This document shows positions 41,891-53,610 of a stretch of 64,000 nucleotides of DNA, one piece after another. The notes under the pieces are model-generated. The model was not told where the DNA came from, did not search any database, and worked only from the letters and a program-made list of their open reading frames with translations. The first letter of the stretch is position 1; each line of letters begins with the position of its first letter. The stretch is from contig JAEVLN010000015.1 of assembly GCA_018350325.1 (NCBI GenBank), positions 372,001 to 436,000 on the forward strand, read 5' to 3'. A program made the position numbers and the translations under genes. This DNA comes from Globodera rostochiensis. Taxonomy: Eukaryota; Nematoda; Chromadorea; Rhabditida; Heteroderidae.

Positions 41891-44800
41891 TCACTTTTTG
41901 CTTTTTTTGCTCACTCGCGGCCTTCGCTTGCGTCGTCTGAAAATAGAAATAAAACAAAAAAATATTTTATTTAAACGATTCGGCAATCCTTAAGAATTGC
42001 GGTCCCGACGAAAATTTGTTAAAAAAATTTTGGATGTTTATAATTGTAAATACATGTTTTCTGGGGTAAAAACATGCGTAGAAAACGAATCCGTGCTCGG
42101 ATTTTGCGAATGTCGAACCCCGAACCAGAATTCAAACATTTTTCGAAATTTCAAATACAGCCTTTTTTTAGGCTTGTCCAATTTTTTATATTTACATATT
42201 TTTACCCCGTTAACACTTGCATTATTTTGTTTTCTCATTATAGAACATTTGCGTGCATTTTTTTAAAGATTTTAAGCTTTTTGGGTTCATGCATAAATTA
42301 TTTTTCACGTGACTAAAATTTCGAAAAATGTTCGAATTCAGGTTCGGGGTTCGACATCCGCAAAATCCGAGCTCGGATTCGTGTTCTACGCATATTTTTA
42401 CCCCAGAAAACATGTATTTGAAATTGCTAAGATTGTTTTCCGTCGGGACCGCAATTCTTAAGGATTGCCAACGATTCATTTTGTCTTACCCGACGCCGAT
42501 GTCGCTGTCTTTGAAGTTAATGGAGATGCGATTCCACTGAGGACGCCACTCAACCGCCGCCTTTTCCCACTCAGCCCATTTTTCTTCGTCGCGCTCAATT
42601 GGGCAACGAACCACCAGCCATTTGTCTCCCGTAAAGCGTCGCAGTTCCAATCGCTCCCCCGTCAAATTGTTTCTCAGTTCAAATGGCTCAAATAGCAGTA
42701 AGTAAAATGAAAAAGACCCGGGCAAAGCCGTGATGATAAAATTGACAGGACCCGTCGAGTTTAGAAATTCCTAGAGGAATAAAAACAGAGAGTCCAATAA
42801 AACAAATTCAAAAACTCACTAATTTGAGTCCTCCCATTCTTTCCGAACAAAAGTCGCATTTCAACACTTTCGGAAGGCCATCCCCGCGGGGCGTGTGCAA
42901 CCATTTGGCCAAAGCTTGTTTAGAAGAAGCGTCGGCACTGTCATCGACCGTGAACTCGGGAAGAGCATGGCTGAAGATCACTCGAAGTTTTGGGCAATCG
43001 CCGAGAATGGTCGAAGAGAAACGGCGCAAACGGTCGAGATCGGAGTAAAACAAATAAAAGCCGCAAAGGTTGTCATTAATCAACGGCCAAATTCGGTGCC
43101 AAATGATTTCCCAACTGCGCTTTTGGATGCCGGATGTTCCGAAGAAAAGATTGGTCTCTTTGGAGGCGAAAAGTCGGCGAATTCGTTGAAGAAATTCGAT
43201 GACATTTAGGTCGATGTAACTAAAACTCTAAAATATTGTTTAGGGCTTTCAGAACAATTTAAGGACTTTATTTCAAGGCGCTCGAAGCCGACCACTTTGT
43301 CGGGAAGTAATTTTCGCGGAATCGGCAGCCAACGCCAAACTTTATCGTCAACGAATTTGACAATTTGAGCGCCATTTCCTTTCTTTGTGCGACGAATTTC
43401 CAAATCTCCCAAGGACCATTCTGTGGATTTGAAATGCGCGTCCACCAAACGGTCAAATCGATCGCTGAGAAGCGCAACTTTTAGTCCAAGCAGAAAAGGC
43501 CGACAGAATTTGAAGACTTCGAACAAAACGTCGTCACAAACGAAACTGAAAATTCGACTTAAAATGGCAGAGTTGTTTCCCCCAAAAAAATTTCATGGAT
43601 TCTTCCGTTAAGGCTTAGAGAGAAGTCGAATGATATATCATTTGTCCGATTCTGAGATGTACCCATATTCATGACTTTTCCTCGAATGTTGACCGTTATT
43701 TGAAAATACTTTCTTCGGATTGTCCGACTTGGTATATGATTTGTCGAATTTCGAGCCAGGTACTTAAACTACATTTTTACCAAATTTTATATCAATCGAC
43801 TCCACTCTAAGCCTAACGCACGAATCCGTAAAATGATGCATTGTTGAATTCGTTAATAAGGAAAAATTGTAGTTTATGGGGGTGTCACCAAATTTGATTT
43901 TTATAGCTCAATCGACAGAGCTCGCTGAGCTGAGCACGAATATGCAAAAATTAATCGGGGGCAAGCACTTTGAAGCAAGTTATCAGCCCAGGACTGAAGT
44001 GTCTTTTGACTGGGGGCTCAGTTGTCCACTGATTAAAAAATGAGCAAAATCAAGCATATGGGCTTTAAAAATTAAGAATCGAACTGAATGGTACCTAGTG
44101 GGCGCATGGGGAAGTCAAAAAGGTGGGTGTGTGAAAAGCTATTTTCATCAACGGCTAAGTTAATCTGTTAATATTAGCCGTTTTGATGAAAATAGCATTT
44201 CACACGCACACCTTTTTGACTACCCCGTAATTCGCCACCCTCCCGTCGGGGTCCTGTGCACAGTTGTCTTCTGTTTAAAGTTGTCTGCGGAGAAAGGGGT
44301 TTCATTTTTACTTTTGTTACTGAAGTGTCCATTTTACAATTTTTTTCCTTAATTTCAAGCTTTTAAACCGGTTCAAAAACGGATTTAAATTCCCAATTTT
44401 ATTTTCTATCAACTAATTCGTAATTTTTAAAGCCTATATGCTTGATTTTACCCATTTTTTAATCAGTGGACAACTGAGTCCCCAGTCAAAAGACACTTCA
44501 GTCCCGGGCTCATAGACTTTAGGCCTAAGCCTAACAAACCCCAACCTATGGATTTTTGGCCAACATTTGATAGTAACTTTCTTCATGTTCTTTCCGAATC
44601 AAATTCAAAATTTTTATGCTCAATGTAAGAAAAAAGGGTACAATTTTTCATTTACGAACCAACCTCAAAATATGTAAGTTACTAAAAACACTAGCCTAAA
44701 AATCACATAAATTACTCAAAAAGACCAAAATCAATGCGATCCCGGCTTTGTTTTACTATATTGGAATCCGATTAATGCATTTTTGGGGCTTTTAACGATG

Positions 44801-45136
44801 CTTTTTAAAAAAAGCTGTATCCGGACACCAACTAAAGGCCCGGTATGATTAAAACTAGACCAAAAACTGCAAATTTCGCCCAATTTTTCGTTTGTGGGGG
44901 GCTGGATTTAAATATAATTAAAAAATTCGCTTCTAAATTTCTCATTTGAATATTGGCTCAAAATATTATGAAAATCTTCACAAAATTCGAAAAATAAGGT
45001 CAAAATAAGGGCGGAGGCCTCAAATAAGGACAGTGCATTTTTACTATTCGCTGTCGAAAAAAATCGTTCCTTAAAAATAAAAGAAAACTCACATTTCTTC
45101 CATTTGTTTCTCCACTTTCTTTGGAGTGTCCGACAT
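41891..45136 (-). CDS. F-box-like family protein (copy G, unit 1)
   Basis: Complete minus-strand gene of 349 codons: 45136-45093 ([14 protein letters not shown]), 43545-43267 ([34 protein letters not shown]), 43219-42820 ([40 protein letters not shown]), 42770-42490 ([45 protein letters not shown]) and 41936-41891 (tail [14 protein letters not shown]). All phases join. Two introns are swollen by transposon-like insertions: intron 1 is 1,547 nt with a foldback element, and intron 4 is 553 nt with a 488-bp MITE bearing an exact target duplication. The conserved promoter box lies 69 bp upstream. Function as SCF substrate receptor inferred. Confidence 0.87.
41982..42469. mobile_element. Foldback MITE in intron 4 of copy G
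   Basis: Ends GGCAATCCTTAAGAATTGCG and its reverse complement, with an exact 8-bp duplication AACGATTC on both sides (41974-41981, 42470-42477). The arms stay complementary for about 160 bp, so the single strand forms a long hairpin. Removing it leaves an intron of ordinary length. Confidence 0.88.
43986..44511. repeat. Foldback element in intron 1 of copy G
   Basis: About 75-bp inverted ends (CAGTCAAAAGACACTTCAGT at the right; mirrored near 43993). A second nested palindrome at 44118-44222 (CAAAAAGGTGGGTGTGTGAA and mirror). Copy in unit 2 at 56731-57258. Confidence 0.75.
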
Positions 45137-45204
45137 TTAAATAATTATACCAACAATTAAATGTGGCTAAAATGAACTTTTAATTCTTAATATAAACAAA
45201 AATA

Positions 45205-45241
45205 ATAATTCTGTTCGAATGATTGTGACAAAATCGTCAAA
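45205..45241 (-). promoter_or_regulatory. Conserved upstream box (copy G)
   Basis: Minus-strand GACGATTTTGTCACAATCAT then TCGAACAGAATTATT, 69 bp before the ATG at 45136; conserved sequence continues to about 45420. Confidence 0.5.
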
Positions 45242-45716
45242 TGCGGGAAGAGGTCAAAGCGCTGTGGCTTCGCACGCGTGAGAATAGTGCAGTCGAAAAA
45301 TTGGAAAAAGAAAGAGATGGAATTTGCCAATCTCTGATCGGCGGCAGGGAAAGACAAAAATCGATAAATTTGTGCTCAATGAGGGCAGAGAAAGAAAACA
45401 TCCGTCTCTATTCCAGGGCCAAAAAGTGTGTCAACAAACAAAAAAAAGTAATACAGTCACGGTTAAATGTTTACAACCACTTACTGTAAAAATCAAATTC
45501 AGATAAACGCAGAGGTCGCATCTGTCCTTATTTATAAGATTTGTCCTTATTTTAGGGGTGCCAATCTTATAAATTAAAAATGTGGCCGAGTTTTGGGATG
45601 ATTTTATAAAAAATAGACACAAATTAATTGCTTGACCAAAGTTCAATTTTTCTTTGGAACATTGAAACAAAATATAAATTTTTGTAAAATTCCAAGCTAT
45701 TTTCTTAAAGAAATTA

Positions 45717-47426
45717 CCGTATTTCCTCTATTAGTAACCCATGGGTTACAATTGTTCAATCCCCCCTCGAGAGGGGGTTACAATTAGAAGGGGGTTTCAA
45801 ATAGAGGGTGGGTTACTATTTTCCAATATCAATTTTTTAAAAAAATTATGTACATAAATTAAATTTTTATTTTGAAATCAAAATAAATTTCTGTAATAAG
45901 AAAAAACGCCACAACAATATTTTATTTGCAACAAAATCATAATGAATCTTCGTCACTCATGCTCATATTCACAATTCTAAAGATTAAAATCTGCAGATAT
46001 CTAGCTGTAGCTGGGGTATCTGCGAATTGAAAATCTACAGCTTAAAAACCGTATTCACTTTCCTTAGTCGTTCACGTTATCTCACTCGCTTCTCTTGTAT
46101 CTCTACTCAATATCTCTCCCTTTTTCACACTATTTCGCCTTCAAAATACAATTTTTATCAGAAACGGACTATTTTTTTTTATTTAGCACAGCTTTTAAAC
46201 TTAATTATTATATAAAATTTATTTATTTTAATTTCTAAATTCAAAATTAAATTTTTGTTAAAAATAGGCCATACCGTAACCTGATCAATTTTGATCGAAA
46301 AAGGTCAAACTTTTTTTTGTTTGACTCAGCTCATTTGTTGAGTCTAAATTGATACGAATTATTTCCTAAACCCAAATTCGTATTTTTCATTTTTCAACCC
46401 AAGCAAATTATGTATAAACAACGAATTATCCTCATCGGGAAGAGGCTAAGGATTTTTATCTGCAGCTATCCTAGGTAAAATATCCCTGTCCTTATAAGGA
46501 TAGAGCTACGCATAGGGATTATTTTGCTGTTCAGAATACGGATACCCTAGCCATAGCATTGTGAACACGGATTTATCTGTTACTAGCCATTTATCTACAG
46601 ATAGTTAGCATTGTGAATATGAGCATCAGATTCTTTATTAGTAAAACGCTAAATTTTATACGTAAATGGTATGGCTGAAAAAAAACTTAGGTTTAAAACT
46701 CACGGCTTGGGGAGGGGGTTACAATTAGAGGGGGGTTTCAAATAGAGGGGGGGTTACTATTTTTCAAACCCCCCTCGAGGGGGGGTTACAATTAGAAGGG
46801 GGTTTCAAATGGCTCCCGGAAAATGCGTCAGTGGAAAATGCGTCAGTAGAAAATGCGTCAGTGGAAAATGCGTCAGTGATTATTAAAAGTCATGCTAAAC
46901 ATGTTTCTGGAGGTTTTTGGGGTCTAAGAATCCAATTCTGAGCTCTGTACAGCCAATTCCGAACCCCGGACCAGAATTCGAACTTTGGTCGAAAATTCAA
47001 ATTTTTCCAAAAATCAAGTTTGGCGGCTAACCTGTCCGAAGCCAACCTCGCTTAGGATTTGTTAGGCTGAGGCTTAAGCATAGCTTAAGCCTAGCTTAGG
47101 CTTAACCTAAGACGTTAGGAGATTAAGCTTTGGCTTGGGTGGGATTCGAGACAGTTTACAACGAAAGTAATAAGTTTTGAATGATTTTGAGTCCAAAATG
47201 GATTTTTGTAAAATTGTTCGAATTTGGTTCGAGGTCGAAATCGGCAGAAATGGATGTTAGAATTATAGTCTAAGCACCTAAATCCGATAAAAACACTTTT
47301 TTTCTCGACTTTTGATAATCACTGACGCATTTTCCACTGACGCATTTTCTACTGACGCATTTTCCACTGACGCATTTTCCGGTCACCTTTCAAATAGAGG
47401 GTGGGTTACTAATAGAGGAAATACGG
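45717..47426. mobile_element. 1.7-kb TA-target element present only in unit 1
   Basis: Begins CCGTATTTCCTCTATTAGTA and ends with the exact reverse complement; TA duplicated on both sides. Unit 2 (58441-58480) has the uninterrupted site AAATTAGTTAAAATTT, proving the insertion. Inner blocks GGGGGTTACAATTAGA and GGGTTTCAAATAGAGGG occur in both orientations. No transposase frame; TA target and TIRs suggest a Tc1/mariner-like non-autonomous element. Confidence 0.88.
46811..47387. mobile_element. Nested element with quadruple GGAAAATGCGTCAGT words
   Basis: Inserted inside the TA element. TTTCAAAT is duplicated at 46803-46810 and 47388-47395. Both ends carry four head-to-tail copies of a 15-bp word (GGAAAATGCGTCAGT, one copy with A for G) in inverted orientation, giving ~75-bp TIRs. 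The interior holds a TAGGCTTAAGC-type block (47050-47110). Superfamily unassigned: the 8-bp duplication fits hAT, the long TIR fits MULE. Confidence 0.8.
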
Positions 47427-48012
47427 TAGTTAAAATTTCTAAATTTTTTCCGACTGCGTTTATTGGCATTGCCGGGCTCCTTTCCCATGGCAAAATGTTG
47501 TCAAAATTAGTGTAAACTAGGGTTCGGATAATCGGGTTGAGATGTCCGGACATCGGTCGGGGTCTTTATTTTCCTATTTAATAAAAATTTGAATTTTCTC
47601 TCAAATTTTCGCTATTTTTCTGTTTGAGTGCCTAATGGAAATCTTGAATTAAATTTACTGATTTTATGCTCAATTTTAAAATATTGCGAAATTTTAGGCT
47701 CATTTTGGGAAATTGTGGATTCTGATTAACGGATTTCTGGTATAATTCACAACATCGCTTACTTTCAACTCAGAAAAATGGAACAGGCGCACCCCTTTTT
47801 CAATTTAACACCTACAAGCTTCAGCTTTTTCGCCTTCTTCGTGACCGCTTGAGCGAGAAGAAATGAGAATAAAAATTAATAAATATTTAGTGGGAAAAAT
47901 GATTTGGTCAGTGTTTGTAGGAAAACAAATGTCCATTCAAATTGATAAGGAAGGGCATTTAGAAACTTCAATACTAATGCAAGAGATAAGGAATGACATT
48001 CGAGATCGGAAT

Positions 48013-48047
<35 letters not shown>

Positions 48048-48378
48048 CCATTCATTTGTGCCCGGCGGGCTTCATTTTTTCTTTTGCATCTTTCTGTTCC
48101 TTTCCGTTTTTTAATGCCCAGGGGGGGGCACACCCTCAGCAAAGTACGGTCAAGGGGCAATTTTTCGCTGAAATTATGCGTCCACATTAAAGTTTCTCAT
48201 TTTATTTATAAAGCAAGTTATAAGTCCTGCTGCTTGACGGAAGGGTCCCTTTCAATGATGACTCAGTTGTCCACAAGTAATGAAATACTCAAAGCATAAT
48301 GGAAAGTGGCAATGTTTTTTGGCATTACAAATTCCCATCAATTTTTTGCCTTATTCCCCCCCCCCCCCCTCGTGCCGC

Positions 48379-48386
48379 TATATAAG
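48379..48386 (+). promoter_or_regulatory. TATA box, unit 2 SPRY gene
   Basis: TATATAAG in GTGCCGCTATATAAGCTCAC; the best core-promoter candidate for the SPRY gene. Confidence 0.45.
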
Positions 48387-48549
48387 CTCACCCCAAATTC
48401 CTGTTCGGTACGATGAGTCGGTCTGCTTTTAGGCTCTAAGACTGCGTTTTTGAGGTCGTTCCATTTTGATCACTAAACCAAAATCCCGGTTCTTCCGATA
48501 ACCAATTTATGTTTAATGCATTTTCTTTTCAATAAATTACCTCTCCTCT

Positions 48550-50381
48550 ATGGACGTTGAAATGGTCTTAAACCCTAAACCGGGAACACAACAATTCTGA
48601 ATTTAGGTGAAACAAAAAATTTAAGCCCTGTTTTGAAGATTGATGTCAATGTTTGACTATTAAAACATCGTGTAGTAAAATCAAATTTGTTTAATTTAGG
48701 AAGAATTTAAGCAGCGTCCCATATTGTACCCATCCCCCATAAACTTCTCTGAATATCGTCTCAAAATGAATGGTAAATGTATTAAAATGGCAATAAATTT
48801 TATTTTGAATTTTTTTGTGAAATTTCTATTTGCTGAAATAGAACAACAGTTGCTGAATGCTCTGCAGGAAAAAGTGGTCAAATTGGAGCAGAATCAGAAT
48901 GAACAGCAACTGAAAATCGTCGACTTGGACAAGAAAGTTGCCATGTTAAATTATACAATAAATGGAAAAGGTAATTTTAACAAAATAATTCATAATTCGG
49001 AAATTCTCTGTAGGCATAAGTGGTCTTTGCTAGTGTTTTCCTGTTCCATCTTGGCCTGTCCTGTTCTAGGATTTCAGTACAGAAAGGAACAGATTCATAA
49101 TGCATAGAACAGGAACAGAACAGGCCAAGCTAGAACAGGGAAAAATTGAATTCTCTCTTTATGAACTTCGATGGTAAAGGAAAGCCTTTCTAAAAAATTA
49201 AAAAAAAATATTTTAGATTTTTTTAACAAATTGAGTCAAAAATTCAAATCCCCCCCCCCCCCCCAGAAGTAAAGCAGAAATTCAAAAAAATTATTTAATT
49301 TTTGAACTAGGGTTGCTTCCTGGCCCCAAAATTGAGTCTCCCCGACCCTCGACATGGCCAATCTGACTCCCGATTTTCACGCCCCGAGGGGTCGGAAAGC
49401 AACTCGATGTATTTTTAACCTAAATTAAAAAGTTTTCGTAAAAGTCTCGGGTTTTTGGGCTCAATTCTCGAGTCTCGGTAAATTTAGGCGTCGAGTATCA
49501 TTACAAGTTCTAAAATTTAAATCAAGAAATGAACAGATCCAAAATTGTTGGAACCGGAAAACACCGGTCTTTACTATTAATTTTAGGGTTAACCCTTCAA
49601 AATCGATGGGATTCCGCTGCATGTCACCGGGGCCTCGCGCTCTCTGAGCTCAACCGATTGATTGTCCAGCAAAATGAATGGCATTGGGGTAAATATTATT
49701 CTGTTTAAGTGATTTGATTAAAAAAAAATTACGTAGACAATTTTCTGATTTGAGTTTTCTTTTTAGGGTTTTGCTCCGTCTTCGCTGAAGAGCCTATTTC
49801 AAAATGGGAGTTCGGCATTTTCTACTACGAAGTGAAAATCTTAGGGATAGGAGAGTAAGTTAAACAAATAATTTTTATTCCTTTAAAATATATATTAAAT
49901 TTATATATATATTTAGCTCTGTTTTTATTGGACTTGCGAGCAACCAAATGCCATTGAACGTTTGGGCTGGACGTTACGAAGGCACTTACGCATATCAAAG
50001 CAATGGCAATTTTATTGGCCACTATTTTATGGGATGTTCCTACAACAGTGGACGCCCTTGCATTGGAGGAAAGTCTTCGTTTGGCGTCGGCGACGTGGTC
50101 GGCTGCGGCGTCCATTTGGCAACTCGTCAAATCATTTACACAAAAAACGGGGAGCTTTTGGGTGAGAAAACAAAAGAATAAAAATTAAGCGCAATTTCAT
50201 TTTTAAGAAATACACAAAATTTATACATTATTTTAATTTATTTGCAATTATTTTGGGTTTTGCAGAAACTACCGGTTTGTTAATCGATTCTGCCGCCGAA
50301 TTGTTTCCGTGCGTTTCGTTGTCAGATTCTGGCGACAAAATTGAAGCAAACTTTGGACCGAATTTTGAATACAAATTCTGA
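48550..50381 (+). CDS. Coiled-coil plus SPRY-domain protein (SPRYSEC/RanBPM-like), unit 2
   Basis: Six exons join in phase: 48700-48772 ([20 protein letters not shown]), 48842-48970 (coiled coil [32 protein letters not shown]), 49587-49688 ([19 protein letters not shown]), 49767-49854 ([20 protein letters not shown]), 49917-50161 ([66 protein letters not shown]) and 50266-50381 ([29 protein letters not shown], stop). That is 250 residues, plus an unresolved first exon; ATG at 48550 (MDVEM, then GT) would fit the phase but is weak. The SPRY domain runs from NRWDS to the C terminus. SPRY proteins bind partners, and cyst-nematode SPRYSECs are secreted effectors. No signal peptide was seen, so an intracellular RanBPM-like role is equally possible. 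Confidence 0.8.
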
Positions 50382-50899
50382 TGAGGGGGAAGCCCCCGGA
50401 CAGTGAAAACCCCATTTTTCTTTTTAAAGGATACGGTCGATGGATTTTGACAATTAATACAATTCCTTTTCTTTTTAAAATTTGTCTGATCTGATTTTTG
50501 AAAATCTGCTCGATAAAGAAATCGAATTTTTCGAGACTTTGTTAACACTAAAAATTCCACAATTTTATCAATGCAACGTTCGTCAATCAGTAAAGTGAGC
50601 TCTTCTTCATGATCGCGTTGATCGTCTTTGAAACGCGGTCGGACCCAATTTTGTACGATCGACTCGAGAAGTCTCGAGTTTTTTGGGCAAGCATTTAGTC
50701 TCAAAAATCAAGACTTTTACAACCCCTAAAAATTTCATTTTTAAATTCTGAGCATGAAAGATTTGAACTTAATTGCCCAAGGGGATGTGTACTGGTGCTT
50801 TTAGCAAATTTTAGGCACATTTCCCTAAATAAAAAATTACCGCCTACTAAAATTCAACTTTTTGAAAAATTCTTTTTTCCTGGCGGCGTCTGTCGGCAC

Positions 50900-51878
50900 C
50901 AGGGATGGGAATCGTGATCGCGATCGCGCGATCGTGATCGCAATTATCGCCTTTTTTGGGCAGATCGCCGATCGCAGATCGCCGTTCGCATTAAAAAATT
51001 TGAGATCGCCGATCGCGGATCGCCGTTCGCATTAAAAAATTTGAGATCGCCGATCGCATTTCATGCAAGATCGCGCGATATTACACCCCTAACGATTGGA
51101 TTTTTAATTTAAAAATAATGTCAGAATGCCATAAAAATTGTTACTTAGGTCTCACATGTAGGTCGATGGCCTAGTGGTTTCTCTTTTTGGTGAGTCGTAT
51201 GTTATGTGTTGAGTTCAAACCCGCTTGAGTGCAAAACACTTATTTGTTGGTTTTCCCCTCTACTCAAATAGGCATCCCCTCATTAATAAGTTTCAAAAAT
51301 TTTTCTCGGCGGCGCATATCGGCACCGCCTACCCCAACCCTCCCTAAAAGTAAAGTCAAAAAAAAGAATGATGATGACAATGACATCAAAGATCAAGAAG
51401 ATCAACAATATGTGTTGTAGGAAAATTAAAATTTTTTAGTGTTTGATAAAAAAATTTTTCCTTGAAAAGTCCCGGTTGGTCCCGGAACCGGTCCCGGTTG
51501 AAAATCTTGGTCCCGGTTTTTCTGGTCCCTGTAAGTCCCGGTCCCGTACAACCCTAGTTTAAAAGCGAGGATGTTACACGGGCATATTTTTTTCCTGATT
51601 GTCTCGCTCGGACACCGCATCAGAATTGTTCATATTTTTTGCGGGTTTTTGGAATTTCAACAGTTAAAAAAATTTTTTGGTTGGATTTTAAAATGATCGC
51701 GATCGCGTGATCGTGATCGCAATTATCGCCTTTTTTGGGCAGATCGCCGATCGCAGATCGCCGTTCGCATTAAAAAATTTGAGATCGCCGATCGCGGATC
51801 GCCGTTCGCATTAAAAAATCTGAGATCGCCGATCGCAGATCGCCGTTCGCTTTTTTTTCGACGCGATTCCCATCCCTG
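50900..51878. mobile_element. hAT-like GATCGC-array element (unit 2)
   Basis: Copy of 38159-39152 with the same flanking GTCGGCAC words. One internal GATCGCGGATCGCCGATCGC stretch is shorter here. The SINE copy lies within, at about 51158-51302. Confidence 0.75.
51158..51302 (+). repeat. tRNA-derived SINE copy (unit 2)
   Basis: Duplicate of 38431-38575, inside the GATCGC-array element. Confidence 0.65.
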
Positions 51879-52336
51879 AGTCGGCACTGCTGGAAGCCCT
51901 GGGGCAGGTGGGTTGGCGGTTGACTCAATTGTTAAGATTTTCAACCAAAATTTAAAAAGCTTTTTAGTATAAAATTTAACGATATTTGTTAAAAAAGGCA
52001 TATTCTTTTCTAAGCCCATTCTTGGAAATATGGACTTTCAATTTATAAGAATGGGGGGGGGGGGGGGTCAATTTCCAGACTGCCCTTTGCAAAAAAGGCC
52101 GTATTCGACGAGCCCTGTCGTAAATAGAATCGGTTAAAAAGACGTCGCCATTCGCGGCTTTCAACTTTACTTCGTTTTAACTTTTTCAAAGCCAACCAAA
52201 CCAAAACATTTTTGATATTCAAGCTTACAAAATGCTCGAGACCTAAATTTAACAAGAATCAATAGCTGAGACCGAGCCTTGACCTCGAGACCAAAGCGAG
52301 ACCCCTAAAAACCCGAGACTCTCGTGCATCACTAGT

Positions 52337-52487
52337 TAAAACACCTATGGCGGGGGCAAAAGATCATCCATAAAGAAAAAGGCGAATGGGACGCCCCGGT
52401 AGCTCAATAGGAAGAGTTGCCCACGGATTGGGTGGAGGTCGTGGGTTCGAGTCCACCCGGTGTTACCATTTTGCCTATTCTTTACTG
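52337..52487 (+). repeat. tRNA-derived dispersed repeat, copy 3 (unit 2)
   Basis: Retains GGATTGGGTGGAGGTCGTG, which is missing in the unit 1 copy at 39603, so it keeps the anticodon arm. Acceptor strands GCCCCGG/CCGGTGT pair at 6 of 7 positions; the T arm has one bulge. Confidence 0.65.
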
Positions 52488-53610
52488 GATCTCTTGATTA
52501 TTTCAATTTGCATCGGCACCGCCGGACCACCCCCACCCCCTAGTAAAGTTTTTTATAAGAACTGACAATTTTAATTTTTAAATTACGGGTAAAATCTCAA
52601 CGGTGTCATATTTCAGGTCTTCGTCCTTATTTACCTTATTTTTGAATTTCAGAGGATTTTTTATAATAATTGATGTAATATTTAAAATGAGAAAATTTCA
52701 ACGCAAATGCACGAATTAAAATTAAATTCAGTCCACCCCAAACGAAAAATTAGGCAAATTCTGCACAAAATGAAACCAAAACAACATGAAGTTTTGGTGG
52801 AATTTGGACAACAAATACAAATTCCGTATCATTCGACTCCGGTAGATTCTTCGACAGTCACTTCAGCGCTCAAAATCACCGTGTCGTTATTAGCGCCATA
52901 CCACGAAGCGGGCGCGCGCGGACTTCTTCCGTAGCCCGGAGTCTCGCTTGGCCCCATTTTCCACCTTACTATCTTTTTTTTGAAAGGCTATTAAGTGATT
53001 TTGTGCATTTTACATCGAGCTCATAACTGCTTCAACGTGGTTTCCGCCAAAAAGTTTGCCAGATTCGTGCGTCAGGCTTAGATTTTCAAACTCCGGGTAA
53101 CGTCCCCGCCAAGGGTGTAGCCACCGAAATCCAAAAAAATAAAAAATTTTCAGAGAAAAAAAATCCAAACTTCTGAAATGAAAAGCGATTTTCTTAACAC
53201 CCAGCCTTAAAATCTTTAACGATTTTTCATGCTGCGCCTATCGGCACCGCCGACCTCCGAAGCAGAATTTTCAAAAAAAAGGGCTAACGCTTAAATTAAT
53301 TTGGAAAATATGAGGCTATTTTTAATCTCCCGTTTCCAAGCACTTCTTTAGCATCTTTTTTAATCGAACCCGGAATTTTGAATAACCCCCAGATCACAGG
53401 ATCAGGATTTGGAAAAGACCAGGATCAGGATTTACCATGATTAAAAAATCCTGTTTTCAGGATATCTGATCCTGGTGTTTCGACGAAAATACCCGAATTC
53501 CGGATCAGGAGTCCTGAAAAATCCTGTCAGGACTCCTGTCCTGCCAGGGCTCTATTGTTTAAGATTTGCAAATCGTTTCTACTATTCAAAAGAATAAATA
53601 CAATTATAAT

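Larger units (their letters stand above)
35595..48056 (+). repeat. Tandem unit 1 (12.5 kb)
   Basis: First of three direct repeats starting at TGTGCCCGGCGGG. It contains the SPRY pseudogene (36266-37640) and F-box-like copy G (41891-45136). It differs from unit 2 mainly by a 1,710-bp insertion at 45717, a 301-bp deletion in the SPRY gene, a 15-bp deletion in the tRNA-like repeat and homopolymer lengths. Its first ~110 bp are more diverged than the rest. Confidence 0.9.

Noticed and set aside
47312..47515. Open frame with repeated TDAFS motif
   Set aside because: It is the translation of the four 15-bp words in the nested element's TIR.
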